Source of the DNA: RHKX01 sp963823275
GTDB lineage: Bacteria > Actinomycetota > Thermoleophilia > Solirubrobacterales > 70-9
Direction: 5' to 3'
DNA: 64,000 nt
Assembly (NCBI GenBank): GCA_963823275.1
Contig: CAWGKW010000002.1
Span: forward strand, 930,001 to 994,000
Shown here: one piece after another, positions 1-8,020 of the stretch
Position numbering within the stretch: the first letter of the stretch is position 1
How the letters are laid out: the number at the start of each line of letters is the position of its first letter
Notes under the pieces: model-generated
The model's input: the letters and a program-made list of their open reading frames with translations, nothing else
What the model was told of the DNA's origin: nothing
Databases searched by the model: none
Translations under genes and position numbers: made by a program

Positions 1-1
1 A

Positions 2-205
2 ACCGAGCTGATCGACTCCTCCTTCGAATCCCTGACGCCGACCCGGTGCGCCGAGCTCCTGCACGGGGACCGCGGTTTCTGGGTCGCCGACTTCATCGAC
101 GCGGGGGACCCGCCGCCCTCATACGGACGCTTCGCCCATGTCCGCCTCGACGCCCTTCAGGAGCGCGTCGAGGCGATGTTCCCGCTCAGCGCCCCCGGTC
201 CCTGA
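2..205 (+). CDS. C-terminal end of an unidentified protein (partial)
   Basis: An open frame runs in from the left edge and ends at TGA 203-205, giving about 67 residues. Codon use matches the neighbours. The readable part contains HGDRGFWVADFIDAGD and a helical tail rich in Arg, Glu and Leu. I do not recognise the family. It ends about 140 bases before the substrate-binding protein of the ABC importer and could belong to the same transcription unit, but no function can be given from this fragment. Confidence 0.5.
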   Translation, partial: TELIDSSFESLTPTRCAELLHGDRGFWVADFIDAGDPPPSYGRFAHVRLDALQERVEAMFPLSAPGP

Positions 206-344
206 GGAAGGGAACCGGCCCATGGCCCCCGGTTGGCTCCGGTCCCTCCCCGGGCGGTCCGACCCGGATCCAGCTGCGTCGACCCCGGTTGGGTTCGGCG
301 ACGGCCGGGGGCCGGGTCGCCTGGCCCTACAGTGCGCGAGGACG

Positions 345-1376
345 GTGACCGGACGAGCGAAATCGCGCCCATCGTGGATCGGGGCATTGGCCCTTCCCCT
401 GCTGGTCGGCGGCCTCGGGCTCGCCGCGTGTGGCGGCGCCTCGAGCGCCGGTGTCGACGCCACCGCCGGGGAGGCTCGGGACGCGACGCTGGTCCTCGAC
501 TTCGTGCCCGGCCCGGTCCACGCCGGGATCTACGAGGCGGCGGCGCAGGGCTACTACGAGGATGAGGGCATCGACCTCGAGATCGTCGAGCCGAGCTCGA
601 CGGCCGACACCCTGAAGCTGATCGACGCCGGCAAGGCCGACTTCGGGATCGCCGATGGCATCGACGTCGCCACCCAGATCGCCGATGGTCGGGGAGCGAA
701 GGGGATCATGGCGATCGCGCAGCGTCCGCTCGGCGGACTGATCACGCTGACCGAGTCCGGCCTCGCCTCGCCGGCGGACCTCGAGGGTCGGACGGTCGGC
801 CTCACCGGAGTCCCCTCCGATCAAGCGTTGCTGGACGCCATGGTCGATGCCGCCGGCGGTGATCCCTCGAAGGTCGACGACGTCACGATCGGCTTCAACG
901 GGGTGGGCAACCTCGAGAACGGCAACATCGATGCCTTCACCGGCTTCATTCCCGCCGACGGAGTGCAGGTGGACGTAGACGGCTATCCGACGACCTCCTT
1001 CTCGCCCGACGAGTACGGCGGACTCGACTACCCGGGCCTCGTCGTCTTCTCGACCGAGGAGCAGATTGCCGCCGACCCCGACCTGATGCTGGGATTCGTC
1101 AGCGCGACGATCAGGGGCTATCAGGACGTCCTCGAGGATCCGGGGGCCGGCCTCGACGCGCTGCTGGCCGAGAACCCGGCCATCCCCGAGGGGTTCGCTC
1201 GCCGGTCCCTGGACGCCTACCTGCCGTTCCTCAGGGCGAACGGAGTCCCGTTCGGCTCCTTCAGCAACCGCGACCTCGAGGGGCTCTCGGAGTTCATGGT
1301 CGACGGCGGTCTGGCCGAGGAGCCGATCGCCCCGTCGCGCTTTTCGACCAACCGGTTCGTCGAAGGTACGGGGTAG
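345..1376 (+). CDS. ABC transporter substrate-binding lipoprotein, NMT1/ThiY-like
   Basis: About 343 residues. The GTG at 345 is chosen because it gives a compact lipoprotein signal: basic N-terminus, hydrophobic stretch, then the lipobox LAAC followed by GG. The longer upstream frame would bury this signal. The mature part starts with VLDFVPGPVHAGIYEAAAQG and continues with a pattern of the NMT1/THI5 periplasmic-binding fold (GYYEDEGIDLEIVEP, then KADFGIADGIDVATQ). Proteins of this family bind pyrimidine thiamine precursors or sulfonates. The ligand here cannot be read from the sequence. It is followed one base later by the ATPase and then the permease, forming a complete importer operon. 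Confidence 0.85.
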   Translation: MTGRAKSRPSWIGALALPLLVGGLGLAACGGASSAGVDATAGEARDATLVLDFVPGPVHAGIYEAAAQGYYEDEGIDLEIVEPSSTADTLKLIDAGKADFGIADGIDVATQIADGRGAKGIMAIAQRPLGGLITLTESGLASPADLEGRTVGLTGVPSDQALLDAMVDAAGGDPSKVDDVTIGFNGVGNLENGNIDAFTGFIPADGVQVDVDGYPTTSFSPDEYGGLDYPGLVVFSTEEQIAADPDLMLGFVSATIRGYQDVLEDPGAGLDALLAENPAIPEGFARRSLDAYLPFLRANGVPFGSFSNRDLEGLSEFMVDGGLAEEPIAPSRFSTNRFVEGTG

Positions 1377-1377
1377 C

Positions 1378-2181
1378 GTGGAGGGGCAGACGGCGCGCCT
1401 GCGGACCGAAGGGCTCAGCAAGGTGTTCCCCCGAGGGTCCTCGGGTGACGCACCGATCAACGCGCTCGCGGGAATCGATCTCCAGGTCGACGCCGGCGAG
1501 TTCGTCGCGATCATCGGCCCTTCGGGTTGCGGCAAATCGACCCTGTTCAACCTGCTCGCGGGCCTCGACCAACCGACCGGCGGTTCGATCGAGCTCGACG
1601 GCCGCCCCGCCGAGGACCTGCTCGGGCGGATCGGCTACATGCCGCAGGCCGATCTGCTGATGCCGTGGAGCACCGTGCTCGACAACGCCGCGCTCGGGCC
1701 TCGGCTCGCCGGCATGACCCGTGATGAGTCGAGGCAACGTGCCCTTTCGGAGTTTCCTCGCTTCGGGCTGACGGGCTTCGAGGACGCCTGGCCCTCCCAG
1801 ATCTCGGGCGGAATGCGCCAGCGTGCGGCCCTGCTGCGAACGTTCCTGGCGGGCCGCGAGGTGCTGCTCCTCGACGAGCCGTTCGGCGCCCTGGACGCGC
1901 TCACCCGCCAGGAGATGCAGCAATGGCTCCTGCGGATCTGGCAGGACGACCGGAAGACGATCCTGTTCGTCACCCACGACGTCGACGAGGCGTTGTTCCT
2001 CGCCGATCGGGTCTATCTGATGTCGGGCAGGCCCGGCCGATTCGCGCTTTGTGTCGACGTTGATCTGCCGAGGCCGCGCGAGATCGGCTCGACCACGGTG
2101 GCTCCACGCTTCGCGGAGTTGAAGCGGCACCTGAGCGAGCCCCTGCGTCAGGCGGCCGCCGATGCGGAGGCCGGCCGGTGA
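1378..2181 (+). CDS. ABC importer ATPase, SsuB/TauB/ThiZ type
   Basis: About 267 residues starting at GTG 1378, directly after the binding-protein stop. It energises uptake by the cognate permease at the inner face of the membrane. Visible motifs in order: Walker A GPSGCGKST, signature ISGGMRQRAAL, Walker B LLLDEPFGALDALT and the switch histidine in FVTHDVDEA. The short (about 260 residue) form with an F-G-A-L-D D-loop is characteristic of the nitrate/sulfonate/taurine/pyrimidine import subfamily. The end overlaps the permease start by four bases (GTGA), consistent with coupled translation. Confidence 0.9.
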   Translation: MEGQTARLRTEGLSKVFPRGSSGDAPINALAGIDLQVDAGEFVAIIGPSGCGKSTLFNLLAGLDQPTGGSIELDGRPAEDLLGRIGYMPQADLLMPWSTVLDNAALGPRLAGMTRDESRQRALSEFPRFGLTGFEDAWPSQISGGMRQRAALLRTFLAGREVLLLDEPFGALDALTRQEMQQWLLRIWQDDRKTILFVTHDVDEALFLADRVYLMSGRPGRFALCVDVDLPRPREIGSTTVAPRFAELKRHLSEPLRQAAADAEAGR

Positions 2182-2963
2182 GCTCCGCCAATCGTCCCTC
2201 GTGGACCGACTCGAGGCTCGCCCGGATCGCGATTCCGATCGCGTTCGCCATTCTGGTGCTCGCCGTGTGGCAGATCTACGTCGTCGTCTCGGGCGTGCCG
2301 GAGTCGTCGCTGCCGTCACCGACCGAGATCGCTGAGGCCGGCTGGGATCAGCGGCAACTGCTGATCGACAACACCTGGATCACCGTCGCGGAGATCCTGC
2401 TGGGCTTCGCCGCGGCGATCGTGCTCGGCATCCTGCTCGCGATCCTCGTCAGGTCCTCGAAGGTCGTCGAGCGCGCCCTCTATCCATGGCTCGTCGCCTC
2501 GCAGATGATCCCGATCGTCGCCGTCGCCCCGATCTTCGTGATCTGGACTGGATTCGACCTGCGACCGAGGGTGATGGTCATCGCCCTCGTCGCGTTCTTC
2601 CCGATCGCGGTCAACATGATCGATGGCCTGCGGGCGGCCGACCCGCAGCTGCTGCGCCTGATGCGCACGCTCAACGCCACTCCGCGCCAGCGCCTGCGCT
2701 TCGCCCAGATCCCGGCGGCCCTGCCCTTCCTGTTCAGCGGTCTGAAGATCGCCGCAGCGCTCTCGGTGATCGGCGCGGTGTTCGCGGAGTGGGTGGGCAG
2801 CTCCGAGGGCCTCGGTTACCTGATCCTGGTCCTCAACAACGCCACCGAGACGGCCACCATGTTCGCCGTGATCTTCCTGCTCGGCCTGATCGGCATCGCC
2901 CTCTTCGGCCTGGTGGTCGTTGCCGAGCGCCTGCTGCTCCCCTGGTACCACGCGGAGCGGTGA
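2178..2963 (+). CDS. ABC importer permease, SsuC/ThiX-like
   Basis: About 261 residues with roughly six hydrophobic segments. The start is GTG 2178, inside the GTGA overlap with the ATPase gene. The BPD_transp_1 coupling region is visible around LMRTLNATPRQRLRFAQIPAALPFLFSGLKIA, read here in two parts: a helix-loop contacting the ATPase and a following membrane helix. It forms the membrane channel of the importer encoded by the two preceding genes. The gene ends four bases before the stop of a small gene on the opposite strand, so the two units converge. Confidence 0.88.
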   Translation: MSSANRPSWTDSRLARIAIPIAFAILVLAVWQIYVVVSGVPESSLPSPTEIAEAGWDQRQLLIDNTWITVAEILLGFAAAIVLGILLAILVRSSKVVERALYPWLVASQMIPIVAVAPIFVIWTGFDLRPRVMVIALVAFFPIAVNMIDGLRAADPQLLRLMRTLNATPRQRLRFAQIPAALPFLFSGLKIAAALSVIGAVFAEWVGSSEGLGYLILVLNNATETATMFAVIFLLGLIGIALFGLVVVAERLLLPWYHAER

Positions 2964-2966
2964 GGC

Positions 2967-3206
2967 CTAGCCGGGGCCGGCCGATCGGCCATCCTGGTCG
3001 AGGTGGCCGGCGGCGATCAGTGGTCTGGAGATGAAGAAGCCTCCGAGAAACCCGAACGCTCCGGCTGCCAGGGCCCCGAAGAGACCACCCAGCAGGAAGC
3101 CGAATGCCCCGGCGACGACCAGGAAGCCCAGTCCCCAGAGCATGGCCCTGGCGAGGACCGCGGGCTTGCGCTCGGCGACCTTCGAGTTCTCGGGTAGGCC
3201 CGTCAG
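2967..3206 (-). CDS. Small two-helix membrane protein, likely CTG start
   Basis: An 80-codon frame on the minus strand translates to a soluble head (GLPENSKVAERKPAV) and two hydrophobic segments (LWGLGFLVVAGAFGFLLGG and a second Ala/Gly/Phe-rich one), ending AGHLDQDGRSAGPG. Third positions are mostly G or C. There is no ATG or GTG at the front. A CTG at 3206 overlaps the stop of the upstream gene as CTGA, the same arrangement as the ATGA/GTGA overlaps elsewhere here, so I propose translational coupling with a CTG start. An internal ATG (RAMLWG) is the alternative. I do not recognise the family. Confidence 0.55.
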   Translation of the reverse strand: MTGLPENSKVAERKPAVLARAMLWGLGFLVVAGAFGFLLGGLFGALAAGAFGFLGGFFISRPLIAAGHLDQDGRSAGPG

Positions 3207-3526
3207 GTCGGCTCACCCCGGCGGGAGTCTCCGTGGTCGCGGTCCCGCTCGTCGCCGGCCACGGTGGCGTCCGGGCCGTAGCCGGCCCCGCTGAGCATCC
3301 GCCGCAGGTCGACCACGGTCTGCCGGTCGAGCTCCTTGTGCCTGGGCTCGCGGAAGACCTCGGTCTCGGGACCGAGGGTCACCTTGAGCTTGCCGTCGTG
3401 CTTCTCCTCGACGGTGCCGACCGCCTCGAGCAGCGAGCGGACCTTGCGCCAATCGACGTTGCCGGTGGCCTGGTGATCGAAGACCTCACGCAGGGTGCTG
3501 CGATGGTGGTTGCTCAGGTGTTCCAT
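3203..3526 (-). CDS. Conserved hypothetical protein of 107 residues
   Basis: Starts at ATG 3526 with MEHLSNHHRSTLREVFDH and continues with DWRKVRSLLEAVGTVEEKHDG, a strand-rich stretch KLKVTLGPETEVF, then DLRRMLSGAGYGPD. The tail is charged and low in complexity. The fold pattern (helix, two or three strands, helix) weakly recalls HicA-type double-stranded-RNA-binding-like proteins, but no HicB partner is adjacent and I would not call it a toxin. Its stop overlaps the proposed start of the small membrane protein downstream. Confidence 0.65.
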   Translation of the reverse strand: MEHLSNHHRSTLREVFDHQATGNVDWRKVRSLLEAVGTVEEKHDGKLKVTLGPETEVFREPRHKELDRQTVVDLRRMLSGAGYGPDATVAGDERDRDHGDSRRGEPT

Positions 3527-3581
3527 GCCTTCAGCCTCACTTGGTTGGGGGTGTGGGGGACGATGCTAGGGACCGGTCCGA

Positions 3582-4673
3582 TCACCGGACGATCACGGTG
3601 GTCCCGATGCGGGCGAACGCATAGAGGTGCTCGGCCTCCGGCTCCGGCACGCGGACGCAGCCGTGGGAGGCCGGATATGGGGGTACGTCCGGGTAGGCGT
3701 GGAAGGCGATCCCGGCATTGAAATACGAGGCGAACGGAAGCCACACTTGATAGGGCACCGACCAGGAGTTGATCTCCTTGCGGAAGACCTCGAACGTTCC
3801 GGCCGGCGTCGTGTATCCGGGAGCCCCCGATGACGTGTGCACCGCCCGCTTCGTCCGGCCCCCCTTGACCAGGAGGGTCACGCCCCTGTCCCGGTAGACC
3901 TCAAGCCGCCGGGACGGCCCATCGCCCCTGGGTCTCGGGCGCCTGGCGGTCTCGAGCGCCGCCGCCGTCCGGGGCCCGGCGATTCCGTCCCGCTGCAGCC
4001 CCTCCCAGGCCTGGAACGCGGTCACGGCCTGGCGCGTGCGGTAGCCGTCGACCCCGTCGACCGCTCCAATCGGCAGGTAGCGGAGCTCCGCCAGCCGCTC
4101 CTGCAACGACCGGACGCTCGCGGACGAGTTGCCCCTCGGCCGCGGGTCCCCGAGCTTGCCCTTCGGCGCTCTCGGCTCGGGCTTGGCGAAGTCGGAGCGC
4201 GAGTGGAGCCCGCCGACCGGGACGCCGCCGGAGACGAGTCTGATGCGCTCCACGTCGCTGAACTGCGTGAGGGTGAAGGTCACCTGCGCCAGCCGTGCGT
4301 CGAGCTCCGCCGCCTGGTTCGGCGACCTCCTCGCCGGCTCGGCCGGGATCCCCTCGCCGAATCGCTCCGAGACCCTGACCGTTGCGGTGCCGTCGCTGAT
4401 CTCCACACCCTTCAGTCTGGTCCCGGCGGGGATCTCGGTCTCGGCATCGTCGGTGCCGGTTGAGCGCGGCCCACCGAGGAGCGTCCGGGTGGCTTCGGTG
4501 GGGTCGCTGGCCCGGGTTGGCATCCTCTCCAGCTGCTCGCCGGCGGTGAAGTACAGGTTCGTGACGTCCCCGGGTCTCGACGCGCTCACAGTGGAGGGCG
4601 CCACGTCACCGGCGGAACCGCAGCCGGCGAGTAGGAACGCAGCCGCAGAGAGGGCGAAGCGGGCTCTCCGCAA
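3582..4673 (-). CDS. Lipoprotein with GerMN, peptidoglycan-binding and L,D-transpeptidase domains
   Basis: About 363 residues with a TTG start at 4673, two bases after the AI-2E gene stop. The N-terminus is a lipoprotein signal ending LLAGCGSAG. Residues about 40-160 match the GerMN pattern (LYFTAGEQLERMP, VEISDGTATVRVSERF). Residues about 185-250 are a peptidoglycan-binding repeat (RSLQERLAELRYLP, GVDGYRTRQAVTAFQAWEGL). The last 110 residues are a YkuD L,D-transpeptidase with HAYPDVPPYPASHGCVRVP, in which the Cys of SHGCVR is the catalytic nucleophile. Known members form 3-3 cross-links or anchor proteins to peptidoglycan outside the membrane. All catalytic residues appear intact. Confidence 0.85.
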   Translation of the reverse strand: MRRARFALSAAAFLLAGCGSAGDVAPSTVSASRPGDVTNLYFTAGEQLERMPTRASDPTEATRTLLGGPRSTGTDDAETEIPAGTRLKGVEISDGTATVRVSERFGEGIPAEPARRSPNQAAELDARLAQVTFTLTQFSDVERIRLVSGGVPVGGLHSRSDFAKPEPRAPKGKLGDPRPRGNSSASVRSLQERLAELRYLPIGAVDGVDGYRTRQAVTAFQAWEGLQRDGIAGPRTAAALETARRPRPRGDGPSRRLEVYRDRGVTLLVKGGRTKRAVHTSSGAPGYTTPAGTFEVFRKEINSWSVPYQVWLPFASYFNAGIAFHAYPDVPPYPASHGCVRVPEPEAEHLYAFARIGTTVIVR

Positions 4674-4675
4674 GG

Positions 4676-5876
4676 CTAGGCGGGCGCCGGCGCGGGTCCC
4701 GCGTCCGCCCTCGTCGAATCCGCCACCTCGTTCCGCTCCTCAGCCCTCGCCCGAGCCAGGTCGGCGGAGATCCTGGTTGCCGCGGAGACGAGCGGAGCGG
4801 CGACGATCAACCCGACCGTCCCGAACAGCGCCCCGCCGGCGATCGTGACGATAAGGACGGCGAGCGGGTGGATCCCGAGGGCGGCACCCATCGCGAACGG
4901 CTGGACGAGTCTGCTGAAGCAGTCCGTTGGCAAGGAACTGGACGACGATCATCCCGATGGCGGCATCGGTTCCGGAGCTGCCGAGGGCGATCAGCACCGA
5001 GAAGATCGCCGCGGTCCAGGCGCCGAGGTAGGGGATGTAGCCGGCGAGGAAGGTCACGGCGACGATCGTGCCCAGCAGCGGCACGCCGAGGATCAGCGTC
5101 CCGATCCCGACCACGACGGCGTTGAAGGCGGCGATGATCGTCACCCCGAGGAAGTAGCCGCGCATCGAGCCGATGGTGCGCTGGGTGACGATCCTGGCGA
5201 CCGGAGTGGGAAGGCCCAGGTGCCCCTCCGCCCAGTTGCGGATCATCGGGCCGTCCTTGAGCAGAAAGAACAGGCTCAGCACCGTCATCGCCAGAAAGAA
5301 GGCGAGCGAAGCGAGCTTCTCGACGCCGCCGAGCACCCCGCTGATCATCGCCGAGGCGCCGTCGCTCGCGCCCTTGCCGAGGCTGTCCTTCGCCTCGTTG
5401 GCCTTGGACGAATCGAGGCCGAGATCCTGCAGCCAGCTACCGACCGTGTCCTTGGCCGATGTCAGCTGGCCGCTGATCTCGTCGGCCTGGCCGCTGATGC
5501 CGACGACGACCATCACGCCCACCCCGACCCCCAGGGCAACGATCGCGAGCATCAACAGGGCGGTGCCGGCAGCGCGGGGGACGCCGTGGGAGTTGAGCCA
5601 GGCGATGATCGGCGAGCCGACCGTCGCGACGATGCCCGCGACGATCACGGGGATCATGATCACCTGGGTCAGCGCGAGGAGCCAGACCAGGCCGCTGACG
5701 AACAGCAGCACGCCGACCAGAAGCCACGACATCAAGCCGACGTTTCTCAGCCAATCGGGAACCGCGAGGATGCCGCTGAGCTCACCCGGATCGATCTCGA
5801 TGAACTGAGATTCGTCTTCAGGGCCCGTTTCGGAACGGCCCCCGGTGCGGTGGCGTCGCAGCTTTCCGCGGATCAT
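4676..5876 (-). CDS. AI-2E family transporter, frameshifted as read
   Basis: The gene starts at ATG 5876 and encodes a multi-helix membrane protein of the AI-2E/PerM family: paired hydrophobic segments, a charged extracellular region with KDTVGSWLQDLGLD, then LAFFLAMTVLSLFFLLKDGP and LAGYIPYLGAWTA. Around 4908-4913 the family-typical ending is interrupted. The frame reads LANGLLQQTRPA, but one base shifted it continues as LVQPFAMGAALGIHPLAVL and on to a stop at 4676. One extra base explains the break. Members export small molecules or act as Na+/H+ exchangers, and the substrate is unknown here. It may be a functional gene with an assembly error. The frame downstream of the shift ends two bases before the transpeptidase start. 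Confidence 0.75.
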
Positions 5877-5930
5877 CGGCGCCAGCCTACCTCGCGGCCC
5901 CGATGGCCAGGCACCCCTTAGGCTGAACCG

Positions 5931-6560
5931 GTGAACGCCTCAGCGAGGACCGCCGACCGTTGGATCGCCGTGCTGTTCGCGATCGGGTCGACGTGCTTTC
6001 TGATCGGCCCGTTCCCCGGCTACCTGCAGCTCGTGGGCTCCTCCGCCGATGGGATCACGTTCTTCGTCGGCTCGCTCTTCTTCACCGCCGCCGCGCTTCT
6101 GCAGTTCCTCACTACGCGCGTCGTCGGCGGCGGACCGAGGGACTGGTGGGCCGGCGCCATCCAGTTCGTGGGCACGCTCCTCTTCAACCTCAGCACCTAT
6201 TCGGCCATGCAGGACTCGCTGGACACGAAGGCCGTCGACCGTCTCGTCTGGGCCCCCGACGCCTGGGGGTCGATCTGCTTTCTGGTCTCGAGCTACCTCG
6301 CCTACGTCTCCGCCAGCGGCAGCTACGGCTGGAAGCGCAGGAGGACCAGGGAATGGCGGATCGGTGCGGCCAACCTGCTCGGGAGCATCGCCTTCGGCCT
6401 CTCTGCGATCGCCTCCTTCGTGGTCCCCTCGACCGGTGACGTTCTGGCACTCGGTGCCGCCAACTTCACGACCGCGTTCGGCGGGCTGTGCTTCCTGATC
6501 GGCGCGATACTCCTGCTGCCCAGGCACTCGGACCCGCCGGCGCCGGCGCCCGCTGCCTAG
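5931..6560 (+). CDS. Membrane protein with YrhK-like repeats
   Basis: About 209 residues from GTG 5931. Six or so hydrophobic segments are visible, in two similar halves (VLFAIGSTCFLIGPFPGYL and GAANLLGSIAFGLSAIASFV), plus the central WWAGAIQFVGTLLFNLSTY. These resemble the YrhK-like membrane family of unknown function. The tail is Pro/Ala rich. The stop codon overlaps the stop of glutamate decarboxylase on the other strand by three bases, so the two genes converge with no space for a terminator. Confidence 0.6.
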   Translation: MNASARTADRWIAVLFAIGSTCFLIGPFPGYLQLVGSSADGITFFVGSLFFTAAALLQFLTTRVVGGGPRDWWAGAIQFVGTLLFNLSTYSAMQDSLDTKAVDRLVWAPDAWGSICFLVSSYLAYVSASGSYGWKRRRTREWRIGAANLLGSIAFGLSAIASFVVPSTGDVLALGAANFTTAFGGLCFLIGAILLLPRHSDPPAPAPAA

Positions 6561-7942
6561 TAGCCGACGCCGGTCTTGATCTTCTTGCGCTCGGCCTTGC
6601 TGGCCCCGCCCTTCTTCTCGAGCGTCGCGCAGGCCTCGGCGATGTCGTCGGCGAGGGCGTCGACGAGCGGCCGGGACAGGTTGAGCTTGACCAGCGCCCG
6701 CAGCATCTTCACGCTCTCGGCCTTCGGGGGCATCGTGTAGGCGGGCAGCATCCATCCCCTCTCGGCCGCGACCTGCCAGGCGATGTCGAACTCGTCGTAC
6801 GGCAGGTCGGCGTCGTCTTTGAGGTGGAAGGCGACGAGCGGCAGCTGCTCCTCCTCGGCGCCGATGATCTCGAACGGACCGACCTCCTGCAGGCGCTTGG
6901 CGAGGTAGCTGGAGTTCTCCTTCATCACCTCCATCACGAACGTGTAGCCGTCGTGACCGAAGCGGATCAGGTTGTAGTACTGGGCGAGCACCATCGAGGC
7001 GCCGGTGGAGAAGTTCAGCGTGAACGTCGCGTCGGTCTTGCCGAGGTAGTTCTCGTAGAAGACGAGGTCCTCGGCGAGGTCGGACTTCTCGCGGAAGATC
7101 AGCCAGCCGATCCCCGGGTAGACCATGCCGAACTTGTGGCCGGAGACGTTGATCGATCGGACCTGCTCGAGCCGGAAGTCCCATTCGGTATGCGGGTAGA
7201 GGAAGGGCCAGACGAACCCACCGCTGGCTGCGTCGACATGCAGGGGCACGTCGAGTCCCTTCTCGCTCTTCATTCCCACCAGCAGATCGTTGATCCCGCC
7301 GATGTCGTCGGAGTGTCCGGTGAAGGTCGTTCCGAGGACCGCCGCCACGCCGATCGTGTTCTCGTCGACGTGGGGCTCGACGTCGTCGGGGCCGATCGTG
7401 AACTTGTGCGCCTGCAGCGGCACGATCCGCGGCTCGACGTCGAAGTAGCGGCAGAACTTCTCCCAGACGACGTGGACATCTCCGCCGAAGACGAGGTTCG
7501 GCTTGTCCGCGGTCTTGCCCGCCGCCTCGCGGCGCTCGCGCCACTTCCACTTCAGCGACAGCGCACCGAGCATGATCGCCTCCGATGAGCCCTGGGTGCG
7601 GGCTCCGGTCGTCTCGCCGGGAGCGTTGTAGAGGCCGGCGAGCATCCGGATGCAGCGCTGCTCGACCTCGGCGGTGACCGGGTACTCGGCGTGATCGATG
7701 AAGTTTCGGTGCAGGTTCTCGGCGATGATCTCCTGGGCCTCCGGCTCCATGAAGGTCGTCACGAAGGTGGCGAGGTTGCGCTCGGGGATGCCGTCGAGGA
7801 CGATCGCCTGCTCGATGATGCGCTTCGCGATCAGCGGTTCGGTGCCATTGGCCGGGATCTGATCGTCAGGAGCGCCCGACAGCAGCCATTCGTGTCCGGT
7901 GATTCGTGACATGGGCATTGTGCGGTTCTCGTCGGCCATCAT
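6557..7942 (-). CDS. gadB: Glutamate decarboxylase
   Basis: 461 residues, starting at ATG 7942 behind a strong AAGGAG site. PLP-dependent enzyme converting glutamate to GABA and CO2, consuming a cytosolic proton. Visible features: the substrate/cofactor region TTGARTQGSSEAIMLGAL, the aspartate in HVDAASGGFVWPF, and the PLP lysine in INVSGHKFGMVYPGIGW. Length and motifs match bacterial GadB. No glutamate/GABA antiporter (GadC) is adjacent. The C-terminal tail ends GASKAERKKIKTGVGY. It is separated by about 80 bases from the downstream end of cydC and probably has its own promoter. Confidence 0.92.
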   Translation of the reverse strand: MMADENRTMPMSRITGHEWLLSGAPDDQIPANGTEPLIAKRIIEQAIVLDGIPERNLATFVTTFMEPEAQEIIAENLHRNFIDHAEYPVTAEVEQRCIRMLAGLYNAPGETTGARTQGSSEAIMLGALSLKWKWRERREAAGKTADKPNLVFGGDVHVVWEKFCRYFDVEPRIVPLQAHKFTIGPDDVEPHVDENTIGVAAVLGTTFTGHSDDIGGINDLLVGMKSEKGLDVPLHVDAASGGFVWPFLYPHTEWDFRLEQVRSINVSGHKFGMVYPGIGWLIFREKSDLAEDLVFYENYLGKTDATFTLNFSTGASMVLAQYYNLIRFGHDGYTFVMEVMKENSSYLAKRLQEVGPFEIIGAEEEQLPLVAFHLKDDADLPYDEFDIAWQVAAERGWMLPAYTMPPKAESVKMLRALVKLNLSRPLVDALADDIAEACATLEKKGGASKAERKKIKTGVGY

Positions 7943-8020
7943 CAGCTCTCCTTGGTTCGGCTCGGCGTCGGCGCGCGCTCGGTTCTCGCGCCATGTTATT
8001 GGCCCGCGATCGAGCCGCGA

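Noticed and set aside
206..344. Thiamine-pyrophosphate riboswitch before the ThiY-like importer
   Set aside because: I could not find the conserved riboswitch core or a plausible three-way fold; the gap is short and follows another gene.
3203..3526. HicA-type toxin
   Set aside because: Only a vague fold resemblance, no HicB partner, and the catalytic histidine context is not evident.
4900..4935. Programmed ribosomal frameshift in the AI-2E gene
   Set aside because: No slippery heptamer or downstream pseudoknot is visible, and many other genes show the same kind of break.
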